DNA of 64,000 nt from AP-15 sp963845735 (GTDB lineage: Bacteria; Pseudomonadota; Alphaproteobacteria; ATCC43930; CGMCC-115725), in assembly GCA_963845735.1 (NCBI GenBank), contig CAWJTR010000024.1, positions 102,195 through 166,194 on the forward strand. The letters are read 5' to 3'. Shown piece by piece: positions 48,864-57,178 of this stretch. The notes under the pieces are model-generated. The model saw nothing but the letters and a program-made list of their open reading frames with translations, did no database searches and was not told the DNA's origin. The position numbers were made by a program, and so were the translations under genes. Positions within the stretch are counted from its first letter, which is position 1, and each line of letters starts with the position of its first letter.

Positions 48864-49211
48864 ATGCCTACCGTGACGATCGCGCCGCTCTCACTAAGCG
48901 CCGGCGCCTTTCCAGAGGCGACCCCGCTCAACGTGTTCCTGGCGTGGAACGAAGGGCGTTACGCAAAGGATCGCCGCTATCGGATCATCCGCGACATCCA
49001 TCGGATGCTGCACAATTTCGGCAGCGAGATCTGTCTCGCTCATCTCGCGGGTCAGCGCATCGCGTTGCGACGCTCCGGTGGCCGGATCGTCGTCGCCCCG
49101 GCGGCGCAGGCACTCGCCCGACGGTGTCTCACCGAGTCCATCGGCACCCCTAGAATGGTGGCAGCGCAGCAGGTGATCGAACTCGCTACAGGCCGCCATC
49201 GGCGCGACTGA
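48864..49211 (+). CDS. Hypothetical protein, soluble
   Basis: A 115-residue protein from the ATG at 48864: MPTVTIAPLSLSAGAFPEAT, then a charged stretch YAKDRRYRIIRDIHRMLHNF and an Ala/Arg-rich end. There is no signal or membrane span. It lies about 75 bases before the GT9 gene on the same strand, so it may be an accessory protein in glycan assembly. I do not recognise a family. Confidence 0.55.
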   Translation: MPTVTIAPLSLSAGAFPEATPLNVFLAWNEGRYAKDRRYRIIRDIHRMLHNFGSEICLAHLAGQRIALRRSGGRIVVAPAAQALARRCLTESIGTPRMVAAQQVIELATGRHRRD

Positions 49212-49287
49212 TCCGGGCCGGCATGCGGCGGTTTTCCGCGCGTTCGAGGAGCTGGCCCGGCATGTCGATCTCGACGCTCTGGCCCGA

Positions 49288-50280
49288 TTGCGGCCGCAGC
49301 GAACGGCGCCGGAGACCGCGTCGCGCCGGCACCGCATTCTGGTCATCAAGCTCGGCGCCCTCGGCGACTTCGTCCAGGCGCTCGCCCCAGTGCCGGCAAT
49401 TCGCCAGCATCACGCCGGCGACCATATCGCCTTGCTGACAACTGCGCGTTACGGCGCGCTGGCGGCGCGGACCGGACTGTTCGACGACGTCCTGATCGAT
49501 CGCCGACCGCATGGATTCGATGTTCCGGGCTGGCTGGCGCTGCGCGGGATGCTGCGCCGCGGCCGCTTCGACCGGGTCTACGATTTCCAGACCTCCGACC
49601 GGTCCAATTTCTATTACCGGCTGTTGCGGCCGGGCCAGCCGCCCGAATGGTCGGGGATCGCGTGGCGCTGCTCACATCCCCATGCCAATCGCGGGCGCGA
49701 CCGGCAGCATACGATGGACCGGCAGGCCGAACAGTTATTGATGGCGGGAATTCACCCGGTCCCGCTGACACCCTGGTTGCCCGCGGCGGGATCATTGCCG
49801 CCGAGGGTCGCCGGCCGGCGGTTCGCCCTGCTGATCCCGGGCTCTTCGCCGCGCCATCCTGCAAAACGCTGGCCCGCGGAGCGCTATGGCGAGCTGGCGC
49901 GCCGCCTGTCGCGCGCCGGCTGTCTGCCGGTCGTCGTCGGCGTTGCCGGCGAGGACGCGCTCGGCGGCGCCATCTGCGCCATCTGCCCCGAATGTGTCGA
50001 CCTGATCGGCCAGACCGATGTGGCCGGGCTGGCGGCGCTTGCGCGGGCAGCCGCGCTGACGATCGGCAACGACACCGGCGCCACCCACGTTGCCGCCGCC
50101 GGCGGCCATCCCGTCGTGGTGCTGTTCTCCAGCGGTTCAGACCCGGCCTTGTGCGCACCGCGAGGCGCCGCGGTGCGCTTGCTGATCGAGCCAGATCTCG
50201 CCCGCCTCTCCGTCGAGACAGTGTTTGCTGCCGGGCGGGCCGCGGCTCAGGGCCAAAGCGGAGCGACTGCCGCCTGCTGA
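49288..50280 (+). CDS. Glycosyltransferase family 9 (heptosyltransferase-like)
   Basis: A 330-residue GT-B-fold enzyme. HRILVIKLGALGDFVQALAP is the N-terminal motif of ADP-heptose:LPS heptosyltransferases. FALLIPGSSPRHPAKRWPAE starts the C-terminal domain, and TIGNDTGATHVAAAGGHPVV is the conserved nucleotide-sugar site. The start is a TTG at 49288; an upstream start cannot be excluded. It would add heptose or another sugar to lipopolysaccharide on the cytosolic face. Confidence 0.88.
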   Translation: MRPQRTAPETASRRHRILVIKLGALGDFVQALAPVPAIRQHHAGDHIALLTTARYGALAARTGLFDDVLIDRRPHGFDVPGWLALRGMLRRGRFDRVYDFQTSDRSNFYYRLLRPGQPPEWSGIAWRCSHPHANRGRDRQHTMDRQAEQLLMAGIHPVPLTPWLPAAGSLPPRVAGRRFALLIPGSSPRHPAKRWPAERYGELARRLSRAGCLPVVVGVAGEDALGGAICAICPECVDLIGQTDVAGLAALARAAALTIGNDTGATHVAAAGGHPVVVLFSSGSDPALCAPRGAAVRLLIEPDLARLSVETVFAAGRAAAQGQSGATAAC

Positions 50281-50287
50281 CGCCTTC

Positions 50288-50989
50288 TCAAAAGCGCTCG
50301 ACCCAGGGCCGCAGCTCGACTTCCCAGGTCCAGGCCGAGCGCGGCTGATGGAGCACGCTGAGATAGGTCGCGGCGATCGCGTCGGGGTCGAGCATGCTGT
50401 CGGGCTTGTCCGCCGGCTCGACCCGGCCGGGATTGCGGATCGCGCCGTCGATGACGAAGTGGGCGACATGAACGCCCTGCGGCGACAGCTCGCGCGCCAT
50501 GCTCTGGGCGAGGCCGCGCAGCGCGAACTTGCCCATCGCGAACGCCGCCGACAGCGGATAACCCTTGACGCTCGCCGAGGCGCCGGTGAACAGCACCGCG
50601 CCGTGGCCCTTGGGCATCATCCGGGCGACGGCTTCGCGCGCGACCAAGAACCCGCCGAACGCGCTGACCATGATCGCACGCTCGACCTCGGCCGGCACCA
50701 GCTCGGCGACCGGGCCGCGGGCGCGGGCGCTGGCGTTGTAGACCACGACCTCGGGCGCGCCGATCGCGCTTTCGACCGCGGTGAACATCTGGGCCACCTG
50801 GGCTGGGTCGACCGCGTCGCAGGCAAAGGCCTTGGCTCCGGTTTCGGTGCAGAGCGGCGCCAGCTTCGCGGCGTCGCGCGCGGCCAGCGCCACGCGCATG
50901 CCCTCGCCGGCAAAGAGCCGCGCCAAGGAAGCGCTGAGGCCCCGCCCGGCGCCGACGATCAGCGCGGATTGATAGCTCGGCTTCGGCAT
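50288..50989 (-). CDS. SDR-family oxidoreductase (atypical glycine loop)
   Basis: A 233-residue SDR-like protein from the ATG at 50989: SALIVGAGRGLSASLARLF (GxGxG loop, not the classical TGxxxGIG), VVVYNASARARGP (NAS in place of NAG), VLFTGASASVKGYP (Ser) and AAFAMGKFALRGL. The catalytic Tyr of YxxxK appears to be Phe (FAMGK). This is the glucose/ribitol-dehydrogenase-like subgroup in which such changes are common, so activity is uncertain. It is convergent with the GT9 gene. Confidence 0.8.
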   Translation of the reverse strand: MPKPSYQSALIVGAGRGLSASLARLFAGEGMRVALAARDAAKLAPLCTETGAKAFACDAVDPAQVAQMFTAVESAIGAPEVVVYNASARARGPVAELVPAEVERAIMVSAFGGFLVAREAVARMMPKGHGAVLFTGASASVKGYPLSAAFAMGKFALRGLAQSMARELSPQGVHVAHFVIDGAIRNPGRVEPADKPDSMLDPDAIAATYLSVLHQPRSAWTWEVELRPWVERF

Positions 50990-51068
50990 GTTTGGTCTCC
51001 TCTGATGATGGTTCGGGCGCACCCCTGTGCCACAATAGCACCCACCCCGCCCTTTTGATGGAGGCGTT

Positions 51069-51981
51069 ATGAGCGCGCCGCACCGCATCGAGCCCTGGCC
51101 CAAGAAGTTCGCCACCGTCGGCGGCAAGCGTATGGCCTATGTCGAGCTTGGCGTCGGCGAACCGGTGTACCTGTTCCTGCACGGCAACCCGACCTCGTCC
51201 TATCTGTGGCGCAATGTCATGCCGCAGGTCGCCGGACGCGGCCGCTGCCTGGCGCCCGACCTGATCGGCATGGGCGACTCCGATAAGCTCGACGATCCAG
51301 GCCCGGACACCTACGGCTTTGACCGTGCATCGCGACTATCTGTGGGGCTTTATCGACGCGATCATAGGCACCGACCAGCCGATCACCATCGTCGGCCATG
51401 ATTGGGGCTCGGCACTCGGTTTCGACTGGGCGAACCACCACCGCGATCGAGTCGCGGGCATCGTCTATATGGAAGCGATCGTCCGCCCGTTGACTTGGTC
51501 CGAGTGGCCCGAGGCTTCGCGCCGGGTATTCCAAGGCTTCCGTTCGCCGGCCGGCGAAAAAATGATCCTCGACGACAACATGTTCGTCGAACGGGTATTG
51601 CCGGCCTCGATCCTGCGCCGGCTGGATCCCGCCGAGATGGACGAATATCGCCGCCCCTTCGCCGGATCGAACCTCGACCGCTGGCCGACGCTCGCCTGGC
51701 CGCGGCAAATCCCGATCGACGGGGAACCCGCTGCGGTCGCGGCACTGGTCGGCGGCTATGCCGAGTGGATGGCGCATAACGAAATCCCCAAGCTCTTCGT
51801 CAATGCCGAGCCCGGCGCGATCCTGGTCGGGGCGCAGCGCGAATTCTGCCGCGGATGGCGCAACCAGAGCGAAGTTACGGTCGCCGGCAGCCATTTCATC
51901 CAGGAGGATTCCGGCACCGAAATCGGCCAGGCAATTGCCGACTGGAGCGACCGCCTGCGGGCGCCGTCGATTCCGCGCTAG
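51069..51981 (+). pseudogene. Haloalkane dehalogenase (HLD-II type), one frameshift
   Basis: The N-terminus KMAYVELGVGEP-like (RMAYVELGVGEP) and YLFLHGNPTSSYLWRNVMP (oxyanion Asn) are in one frame to DTYGF. The rest starts TVHRDYLWGFIDAIIG in the next frame after one extra base at 51321 (TTT-g-ACC). GHDWGSALGFDWA holds the nucleophilic Asp and halide-binding Trp. GIVYMEAIVRPLTWSEWP holds the catalytic acid Glu of subfamily II. VAGSHFIQEDSGTEIG holds the catalytic His. The corrected length, about 303 residues, is normal. It hydrolyses haloalkanes to alcohols and halide. Its stop overlaps the convergent KDG-kinase stop. Confidence 0.9.
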
Positions 51982-52964
51982 CGCACGAGCCCGCCGATGG
52001 TGCCGGCGTGAAAGCGGGCCAAATCCTCGGGACCGAAAAAATTGATGTCGCCCGGGGTGGCGAGCCCGATCGCTGCGGCAAAACCGCCGAGCCGGATTGC
52101 GAGATCGCGATCGCCGTCGAGCAGCCCGTGGAGCAGCCCGCCGACAAACGAATCGCCAGCTCCAATGCGATCGACGACATCGACCGCATAGCGCGGCGCA
52201 TAGCGGAACGCGCCCTCAGCGAGAAGCAAGGTGCCGGGCTCGGCCTCGGGCGGCCGTGTCAGCGCCACGAGCGAAATGCCGTAGCGCTGGGCGATGGCCT
52301 CGGCGAGGAGCTCTCCGGCTTCGGCAAATCCCAGCACGTTCTGCGCGTCGCGCTCGGCGAGCACCAGCAGACGCAGATGCGGCGCCACGGCATCGAGCAC
52401 GGTGCGGGCCTCGTGCGGGGTCGTCAGGGTGGCGCGATAATTCAGATCGTACGATACCTGCTTCCCGGCCGCCGCGGCGAAGGCGGCGAGTTGCATTACC
52501 AATGCCCGGCAACTCGGACCCAGCGCCGGGGTGATGCCGGAGAGGTGCAGCCACGCGCTCGACCGGATCAGCGCCTCCCACGGCGCGTCTTCGAAACCAA
52601 GCTCGGAGGCCGCCGAATGCTTGCGATCGTAAATGACGCGGCTGGTGCGTGGCTCGGGGCCGGGCTCGTAGAACATCAGGCCCAGGCGCGCATCGGCAAT
52701 CCAGCGCACCCAGCGCGTGTCGACTCCGTGGCGGCGCGCCTCGCCGTCGACGATCCGGCCGAGCGGCCCTTCGGGCAGCCGCGACACCCAGGCAACCCGT
52801 CGCCCGAGCCGAGCCAGCAAGCAGCCGACATTGAGCTCGCTGCCGCCGACGCCAATCTCGAAATTGCGCGCCTGGTCGAGCCGCTGCGCGCCCGGCGGCG
52901 ACAGGCGCATCAACGTCTCGCCGAGCGTCAGTAAGTCAAAATGCTCGTCCGGCGCGCCGATCAT
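51978..52964 (-). CDS. kdgK: PfkB-family sugar kinase, 2-dehydro-3-deoxygluconokinase-like
   Basis: A 328-residue ribokinase-fold kinase: DLLTLGETLMRLSPPGAQRL, GVGGSELNVGCLLARLGRRV (first PfkB signature), MFYEPGPEPRTSRVIYDRKH (KDG-kinase-type sugar-binding region) and DRIGAGDSFVGGLLHGLLDG (second PfkB signature with catalytic Asp). It phosphorylates 2-keto-3-deoxygluconate, feeding the Entner-Doudoroff route. No KDPG aldolase or uronate genes are adjacent, so this assignment rests on sequence only. Confidence 0.82.
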   Translation of the reverse strand: MIGAPDEHFDLLTLGETLMRLSPPGAQRLDQARNFEIGVGGSELNVGCLLARLGRRVAWVSRLPEGPLGRIVDGEARRHGVDTRWVRWIADARLGLMFYEPGPEPRTSRVIYDRKHSAASELGFEDAPWEALIRSSAWLHLSGITPALGPSCRALVMQLAAFAAAAGKQVSYDLNYRATLTTPHEARTVLDAVAPHLRLLVLAERDAQNVLGFAEAGELLAEAIAQRYGISLVALTRPPEAEPGTLLLAEGAFRYAPRYAVDVVDRIGAGDSFVGGLLHGLLDGDRDLAIRLGGFAAAIGLATPGDINFFGPEDLARFHAGTIGGLVR

Positions 52965-53015
52965 CCGCGCGCGCCGCCGGCTGCGGCGACGACTTCCCGA
53001 AAAGCACCCCCCGGG

Positions 53016-53861
53016 TCAGTAATGGCGCTGCGTCCGGCGCAAAAAGTCGATAAAGATCGCCGCCAACAGGCCCTCTTTCTTTTGCCAATCATCGAGCGCG
53101 ACATCTTGGTCGGGCCGGTCCTCGGTCAATACCTCGTGGTATTCGCTATTCGGCATCAGCCGGTGCGCGATTTGAGCTGGCCCGCGTGGATGCACTCGGT
53201 CGTTGCCGGGAACGATGCAGGCCGGCACCATCATGGAGCGCAATTCGGCCGGGCTCAGCCCGATGACCGGATGTTCGGCGCCCTCGTTGAAGCTGCGGCG
53301 CCAGCGTTCCATGACCGCGATGAAATCCTCGACCGCCATTCCCGCGAGCCGGGCCCGATTGGCCGGGTTGGCCTTGATGACCTCGCCGAAATGCTCGCTG
53401 CCGCAGATTGCCCCCATACCACCCATCCGGGCCATATCGATAAATTGGGTGTAGTAGTTCTGCACCAGGCGCTGAGCAGCGTAGGCGCCCCCGGTGACCC
53501 GCCACAGCAGCAGCCCCCGCACCGCCGCCGGATGGCGCAAGGCCAATAGCAAGGCCAACCGGCATCCCGAGGAGCTGCCGCCGATAAACGCGGGCAGGGC
53601 GTCGAGCTGAAACAGCAGTTCGCGCAGATCCTCGGCCCAGATCTCGTTCTCCGAATTGCCGCCGTCAAACGACACGCCGGAGGCCCCGCAATTGCGCCGG
53701 TCGTAGATCAGCACCCGGTTGCCGGCCTCTGCGATCTTCTCCGCCAGCGGCTTGACCCCGAGAAGCCCGCGCCGCCCACCAGGCTGCATCGCAACCCATG
53801 GCCCGCGGTCACCCAGCACCTCGTAATTGATGTCAACATCACGGACCGTGGCGACCGGCAT
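53016..53861 (-). CDS. Alpha/beta hydrolase
   Basis: A 281-residue hydrolase from the ATG at 53861 (MPVATVRDVDINYEVLG). PWVAMQPGGRRG is the oxyanion loop, VLIYDRRNCGASG the conserved strand-turn, PAFIGGSSSGCRLALLLAL the nucleophile elbow with Ser in GSSSG, and MMVPACIVPGNDRVHP the acid region (Asp). The expected catalytic His near the C-terminus could be in ALDDWQKKE's neighbourhood, but I cannot place it with confidence. The substrate is unknown. Confidence 0.82.
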   Translation of the reverse strand: MPVATVRDVDINYEVLGDRGPWVAMQPGGRRGLLGVKPLAEKIAEAGNRVLIYDRRNCGASGVSFDGGNSENEIWAEDLRELLFQLDALPAFIGGSSSGCRLALLLALRHPAAVRGLLLWRVTGGAYAAQRLVQNYYTQFIDMARMGGMGAICGSEHFGEVIKANPANRARLAGMAVEDFIAVMERWRRSFNEGAEHPVIGLSPAELRSMMVPACIVPGNDRVHPRGPAQIAHRLMPNSEYHEVLTEDRPDQDVALDDWQKKEGLLAAIFIDFLRRTQRHY

Positions 53862-53935
53862 GGCTCTCCCCATGGTCGAGCATTCTCAATTCTGCCATCC
53901 TAGCCGATATCCCCCCGCTGCGGAGAGGAATCAAC

Positions 53936-54013
53936 ATGCAGGTTGGCGTCTTCTATTTCCCGACCGATTACGGCATCGACATCGCCGAGCTGGCGCTGGC
54001 CGCAGCGGGGTAA
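53936..54013 (+). pseudogene. Remnant N-terminus of an LLM-class oxidoreductase
   Basis: Behind a good GGAGAGGAATCAAC site an ATG opens MQVGVFYFPTDYGIDIAELA, then LALAAAG and TAA: 25 residues in all. This is the start of an LLM-class flavoprotein (compare MDFGALMFFTDYAISAIDLA at 9995) cut off where ERGFE should follow. Ten bases later the glutamine-synthetase-like gene begins. It looks like a deletion junction. The stub could still act as a short translated leader for the next gene. Confidence 0.75.
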
Positions 54014-54023
54014 GGGCGGTCAT

Positions 54024-55298
54024 ATGATCCGCGAAGAACTCGTCTTCGTCGCGACCTGCGACATCTCGGGGCATGCGCGCGGCAAGGGGTTCCCGGCGCG
54101 CGAATTACCAGGGCGGTTCAAAAAGGGCATCGGCTGGACCGGCAGCAATCTGATGATGTCGCCGGCCGGCCCGATCTGGGACACGCCCTTTGGCACCGCC
54201 GGCGACCTGATGATCGTTCCCGATCCGGCGGCCGAGGTGCGGGTGGATTTCGCCGACGGCTCGGCGGTCGAGCATTTCTTTCTCGGCGACATCCGCACCA
54301 CCGACGGGACCGCGTGGGAATGCTGCCCGCGCGACTTCCTGCGCCGCGCCGCGGGCGAGCTCGAGGAGACAGCCGGCCTGCGCCTCGTCGCCGCCTTCGA
54401 GCAGGAATTCGTCTATACCGGCACGGACGACCGCCCGGGCGACGCCTATGCCCTCGGCGCCTTTCGCCGCCAAGGCAGTTTCGGCGAGGCATTCATCGCC
54501 GCCTTGCGCGCTGCCGGACCGGTTCCGGACAGTTTTCTCCCCGAATACGGGCCGCGCCAGTTTGAGGTGACGGTTGCCCCGCAGCCGGCCCTGACCGCCG
54601 CCGACCATGCGGTGATTACCCGCGAGATGGCGCGCGCGGCGGCGCACCGGCTGGGGCATCGGGTGATCTTTTCGCCCAAGCCCGACCCCGATCTCGTCGG
54701 CAACGGCGTGCACATTCATATGAGCCTATGGGATGGGGAGGATCGGCCGGCGACCCGCACAGCCGGCGAGAAAATGGATTTGAGCAAACCGGCGCAGCAT
54801 TTCTTTGCCGGCGTCCTGCATCACATGCCGGCGATTTGCGCGGTGACCGCACCCTCGCCGGTCTCGTATCTGCGGCTGACGCCCAATGCCTGGGCGCCAA
54901 CCGTGATCGATCTGGTGCGGCAGGATCGCGGCGCCAGCCTACGGATTTGCCCGGTCTTCGCCGCCGCGAACGCCGACGAGACCGCGCGCCAGTTCAACAT
55001 CGAGTTTCGCGTTTGCGACGCCGCGGCCAGCCCCTATCTGGCGCTGGGCGCAGTGATCTTCGCCGGGGTCGACGGCATCCGCCGAGCCCTGCCATTGCCG
55101 GAGACGGGAACCGCGCCACCCTCTCTGCCCTCTTCGCTCGACCAGGCGCTCGACATGCTCGCGAGCAGCGAACTCGCCGCGCAATGGTTCGGCTCCGTCC
55201 ATCGCGACGCCTATCTGCGATTCAAACGGGTCGAGGCGGAAAAGGTCGCGGCATTGCCGCCTAGCGAGCTGTGCGCCCACTACGCCGAGATCTACTGA
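54024..55298 (+). CDS. Glutamine-synthetase-family gamma-glutamyl ligase
   Basis: A 424-residue protein of the GS catalytic fold: EELVFVATCDISGHARGKGF (N-domain), AFEQEFVYTGTDD (first metal-binding Glu pair), NGVHIHMSLWDGED (ATP/substrate loop), VRQDRGASLRICPVF (the Arg strand) and FNIEFRVCDAAASPYLALGA (last metal Glu and Arg). It is closer to GlnA-like gamma-glutamylamide or polyamine ligases than to housekeeping glutamine synthetase. It makes gamma-glutamyl amides from glutamate, an amine and ATP. It is followed after three bases by an N-formylglutamate-amidohydrolase-like gene, so the two form a unit. Confidence 0.87.
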   Translation: MIREELVFVATCDISGHARGKGFPARELPGRFKKGIGWTGSNLMMSPAGPIWDTPFGTAGDLMIVPDPAAEVRVDFADGSAVEHFFLGDIRTTDGTAWECCPRDFLRRAAGELEETAGLRLVAAFEQEFVYTGTDDRPGDAYALGAFRRQGSFGEAFIAALRAAGPVPDSFLPEYGPRQFEVTVAPQPALTAADHAVITREMARAAAHRLGHRVIFSPKPDPDLVGNGVHIHMSLWDGEDRPATRTAGEKMDLSKPAQHFFAGVLHHMPAICAVTAPSPVSYLRLTPNAWAPTVIDLVRQDRGASLRICPVFAAANADETARQFNIEFRVCDAAASPYLALGAVIFAGVDGIRRALPLPETGTAPPSLPSSLDQALDMLASSELAAQWFGSVHRDAYLRFKRVEAEKVAALPPSELCAHYAEIY

Positions 55299-55301
55299 GC
55301 A

Positions 55302-56078
55302 ATGACCGGCGCAGCCCTCCTCGACCCCGACGAACCGGGACCGGTAACCTTCGACAACGAGGCTGGGCAATCGGTTTTCTTTTTGACCTGCGATCATGGC
55401 GGCCGGGCGATTCCGCGGCGGCTCGGCCGGCTCGGCCTCGCCGAGCCCGATACGGTGCGCCACATCGCCTGGGACATCGGGATCGCTGGGGTCGGCCGGC
55501 TTCTGTCCCCGCTGTTGGACGCGGCGTTGATCGTGCAGACCTATTCCCGGCTGGTGATCGACTGCAATCGGGACCCGGCGGTGCCGAGCTCGATTCCCGA
55601 TCTCAGCGAGGACACCGAGATCCCCGGCAACCGCAGCTTGACCCCAGCCGGCCGCACGGCGCGGGTTGAAGCGATCTTTCGCCCCTATCACGACCGGATC
55701 GCGGCGGCGCTCGACCGTCGCCAGGGCGAGGGCCGCGCCTCGGCGCTGGTGGCTCTGCACAGCTTCACCCCGGTCTTCAGAGGCGTGTCGCGGCCGTGGC
55801 ATGTCGGCGTGCTGTTCAATCGCGACGCCCGCCTCGCCCACCCGCTCCTCGGCCTGTTGCAGGCTGAAGGCGATCTGACGGTCGGCGAGAACGAGCCTTA
55901 CCGGGTCACCGACTTGACCGACTATACTGTGCCGGTACATGGCGAGCGCCGCGGCCTGCCCTATCTCGAAATCGAGATCCGCCAGGACCTGATCATCGAA
56001 CCCGCAGGCCAGGCTGCTTGGGCCAAGCGCCTGGCGCGCCTCCTACCTGCCGCCTACGCCGAATTCCTGCGCGCCTGA
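55302..56078 (+). CDS. N-formylglutamate amidohydrolase-family protein
   Basis: A 258-residue protein: SVFFLTCDHGGRAIPRRLG (metal-binding region), HIAWDIGIAGVGRLL, YSRLVIDCNRDPAVPSSIPD (Arg and Asn substrate site), LVALHSFTPVFRGVSRPWHV (second metal His) and YLEIEIRQDLI. These are the HutG-type motifs. The family removes formyl or similar groups from glutamate derivatives. It begins three bases after the ligase gene, as in gamma-glutamylation-type catabolic pathways. No histidine-utilisation genes are nearby, so a role with the ligase is more likely than histidine breakdown. Confidence 0.88.
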   Translation: MTGAALLDPDEPGPVTFDNEAGQSVFFLTCDHGGRAIPRRLGRLGLAEPDTVRHIAWDIGIAGVGRLLSPLLDAALIVQTYSRLVIDCNRDPAVPSSIPDLSEDTEIPGNRSLTPAGRTARVEAIFRPYHDRIAAALDRRQGEGRASALVALHSFTPVFRGVSRPWHVGVLFNRDARLAHPLLGLLQAEGDLTVGENEPYRVTDLTDYTVPVHGERRGLPYLEIEIRQDLIIEPAGQAAWAKRLARLLPAAYAEFLRA

Positions 56079-56091
56079 ACCCGCCACAACG

Positions 56092-56952
56092 CTATCGGGG
56101 GTTGCGCGCGGTCACCAGGAACACCGTAGACGGCAGCACCTTCCCGTTATCTTTACCGTGGGCGGCAAAGGCTTCTTCGATCTCTTGCCGGATATTTTCT
56201 ACCGTTGCCGCATCGGGTTTCTTTTCATCGATCAGCCGACCGGAGGGGCCCATTATGCAGGCGTGCTCGGCCTCCTCTTGCGGCGACGAGGCGAAGATGC
56301 CCGGGGCCTCGCGGTGGATCTCGATGCCCTCGAATCCAGCCGCGCCGAGGAACGAGCGTACATAATCGGGGTCGGCGAACGCCATCGGCCCAGGCGCGCG
56401 GGCGGGCTTGGGCTCGGGCGGCCCCAGATGACGCAAGACCACTTCGTAAGGGATCAGCCAATGCCGATTTTCCGCGAGCGGTCCCCAGCAGGCGAAACAG
56501 AGCCGGCCAGCGGGCCGCGCAGCGGAACGCAGATTGGTGAACGCCGCCGCCGGATCGCTGAAGAACATGACGCCAAAGCGCGAGGCGATCAGGTCGAAAC
56601 GACCGGGCTCGAACTCGTGGGTCTGCGCGTCGGCCTGCATTAGCGAGACGTTGCGCCGCCCGCTTTCGGCGATCCGCTTGCGCGCGCCGGCCAACATCGC
56701 ATCGGAGATGTCGGCGCCGACGACTTGCCCGCGGTCGCCGACCGCCTCGGACAACGGCACCGTGAACGCGCCAGTGCCGCAGCCGATTTCAAGCACCTGC
56801 TCGCCGGCGTCGACCGCCGAGTGCCTCAGCAGCAGATCGTTGACCGCACCCACCCGACGCTCGACAAAGCCTTCGAGTCCGACCCAGCGCGGGCCGGCTA
56901 CCGTGTTCCAATATTCCTGCTGCGCCGCATTTGCCGTGCTCTGTGTTGCCAT
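56092..56952 (-). CDS. Class I SAM-dependent methyltransferase
   Basis: A 286-residue enzyme from the ATG at 56952 (MATQSTANAAQQEYWNTVAG). VLEIGCGTGAFTVPLSEAVG is motif I, VVGADISDAMLAGARKR the acidic loop, VSLMQADAQTHEFEPGRFDL the adenine region and FGVMFFSDPAAAFTNLRSAA the post-motif. QQEYWNTVAGPRWVG at the start is typical of a UbiE/Methyltransf_11-type group. The substrate is unknown. Its stop lies 13 bases from the convergent N-formylglutamate-amidohydrolase stop. Confidence 0.87.
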   Translation of the reverse strand: MATQSTANAAQQEYWNTVAGPRWVGLEGFVERRVGAVNDLLLRHSAVDAGEQVLEIGCGTGAFTVPLSEAVGDRGQVVGADISDAMLAGARKRIAESGRRNVSLMQADAQTHEFEPGRFDLIASRFGVMFFSDPAAAFTNLRSAARPAGRLCFACWGPLAENRHWLIPYEVVLRHLGPPEPKPARAPGPMAFADPDYVRSFLGAAGFEGIEIHREAPGIFASSPQEEAEHACIMGPSGRLIDEKKPDAATVENIRQEIEEAFAAHGKDNGKVLPSTVFLVTARNPR

Positions 56953-57178
56953 CCACGTTTGCTCCCATATCGCCGGGTCGTTAACGGCCCAGACTCTCAC
57001 ACCCGAGCCGGGGTGGCGCAATGTCTTCCTGTCGCATCGATGCGGATGCGGCCGATTCGGGCACCCCGCGCTTACCGACCGGCTCTTTGCCGCGCTGGAC
57101 AAGGGGAGGTGCCGGCACGTACCAGAGTGCGCTAATATTAACCGGCGCCGGAATGTGGCGCAGCCACGAGAGTGAGCG

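Noticed and set aside
53936..54013. Programmed leader peptide with attenuator
   Set aside because: No hairpin or T-run follows, and the peptide has no run of one amino acid. It matches an LLM N-terminus, so a gene remnant is simpler.
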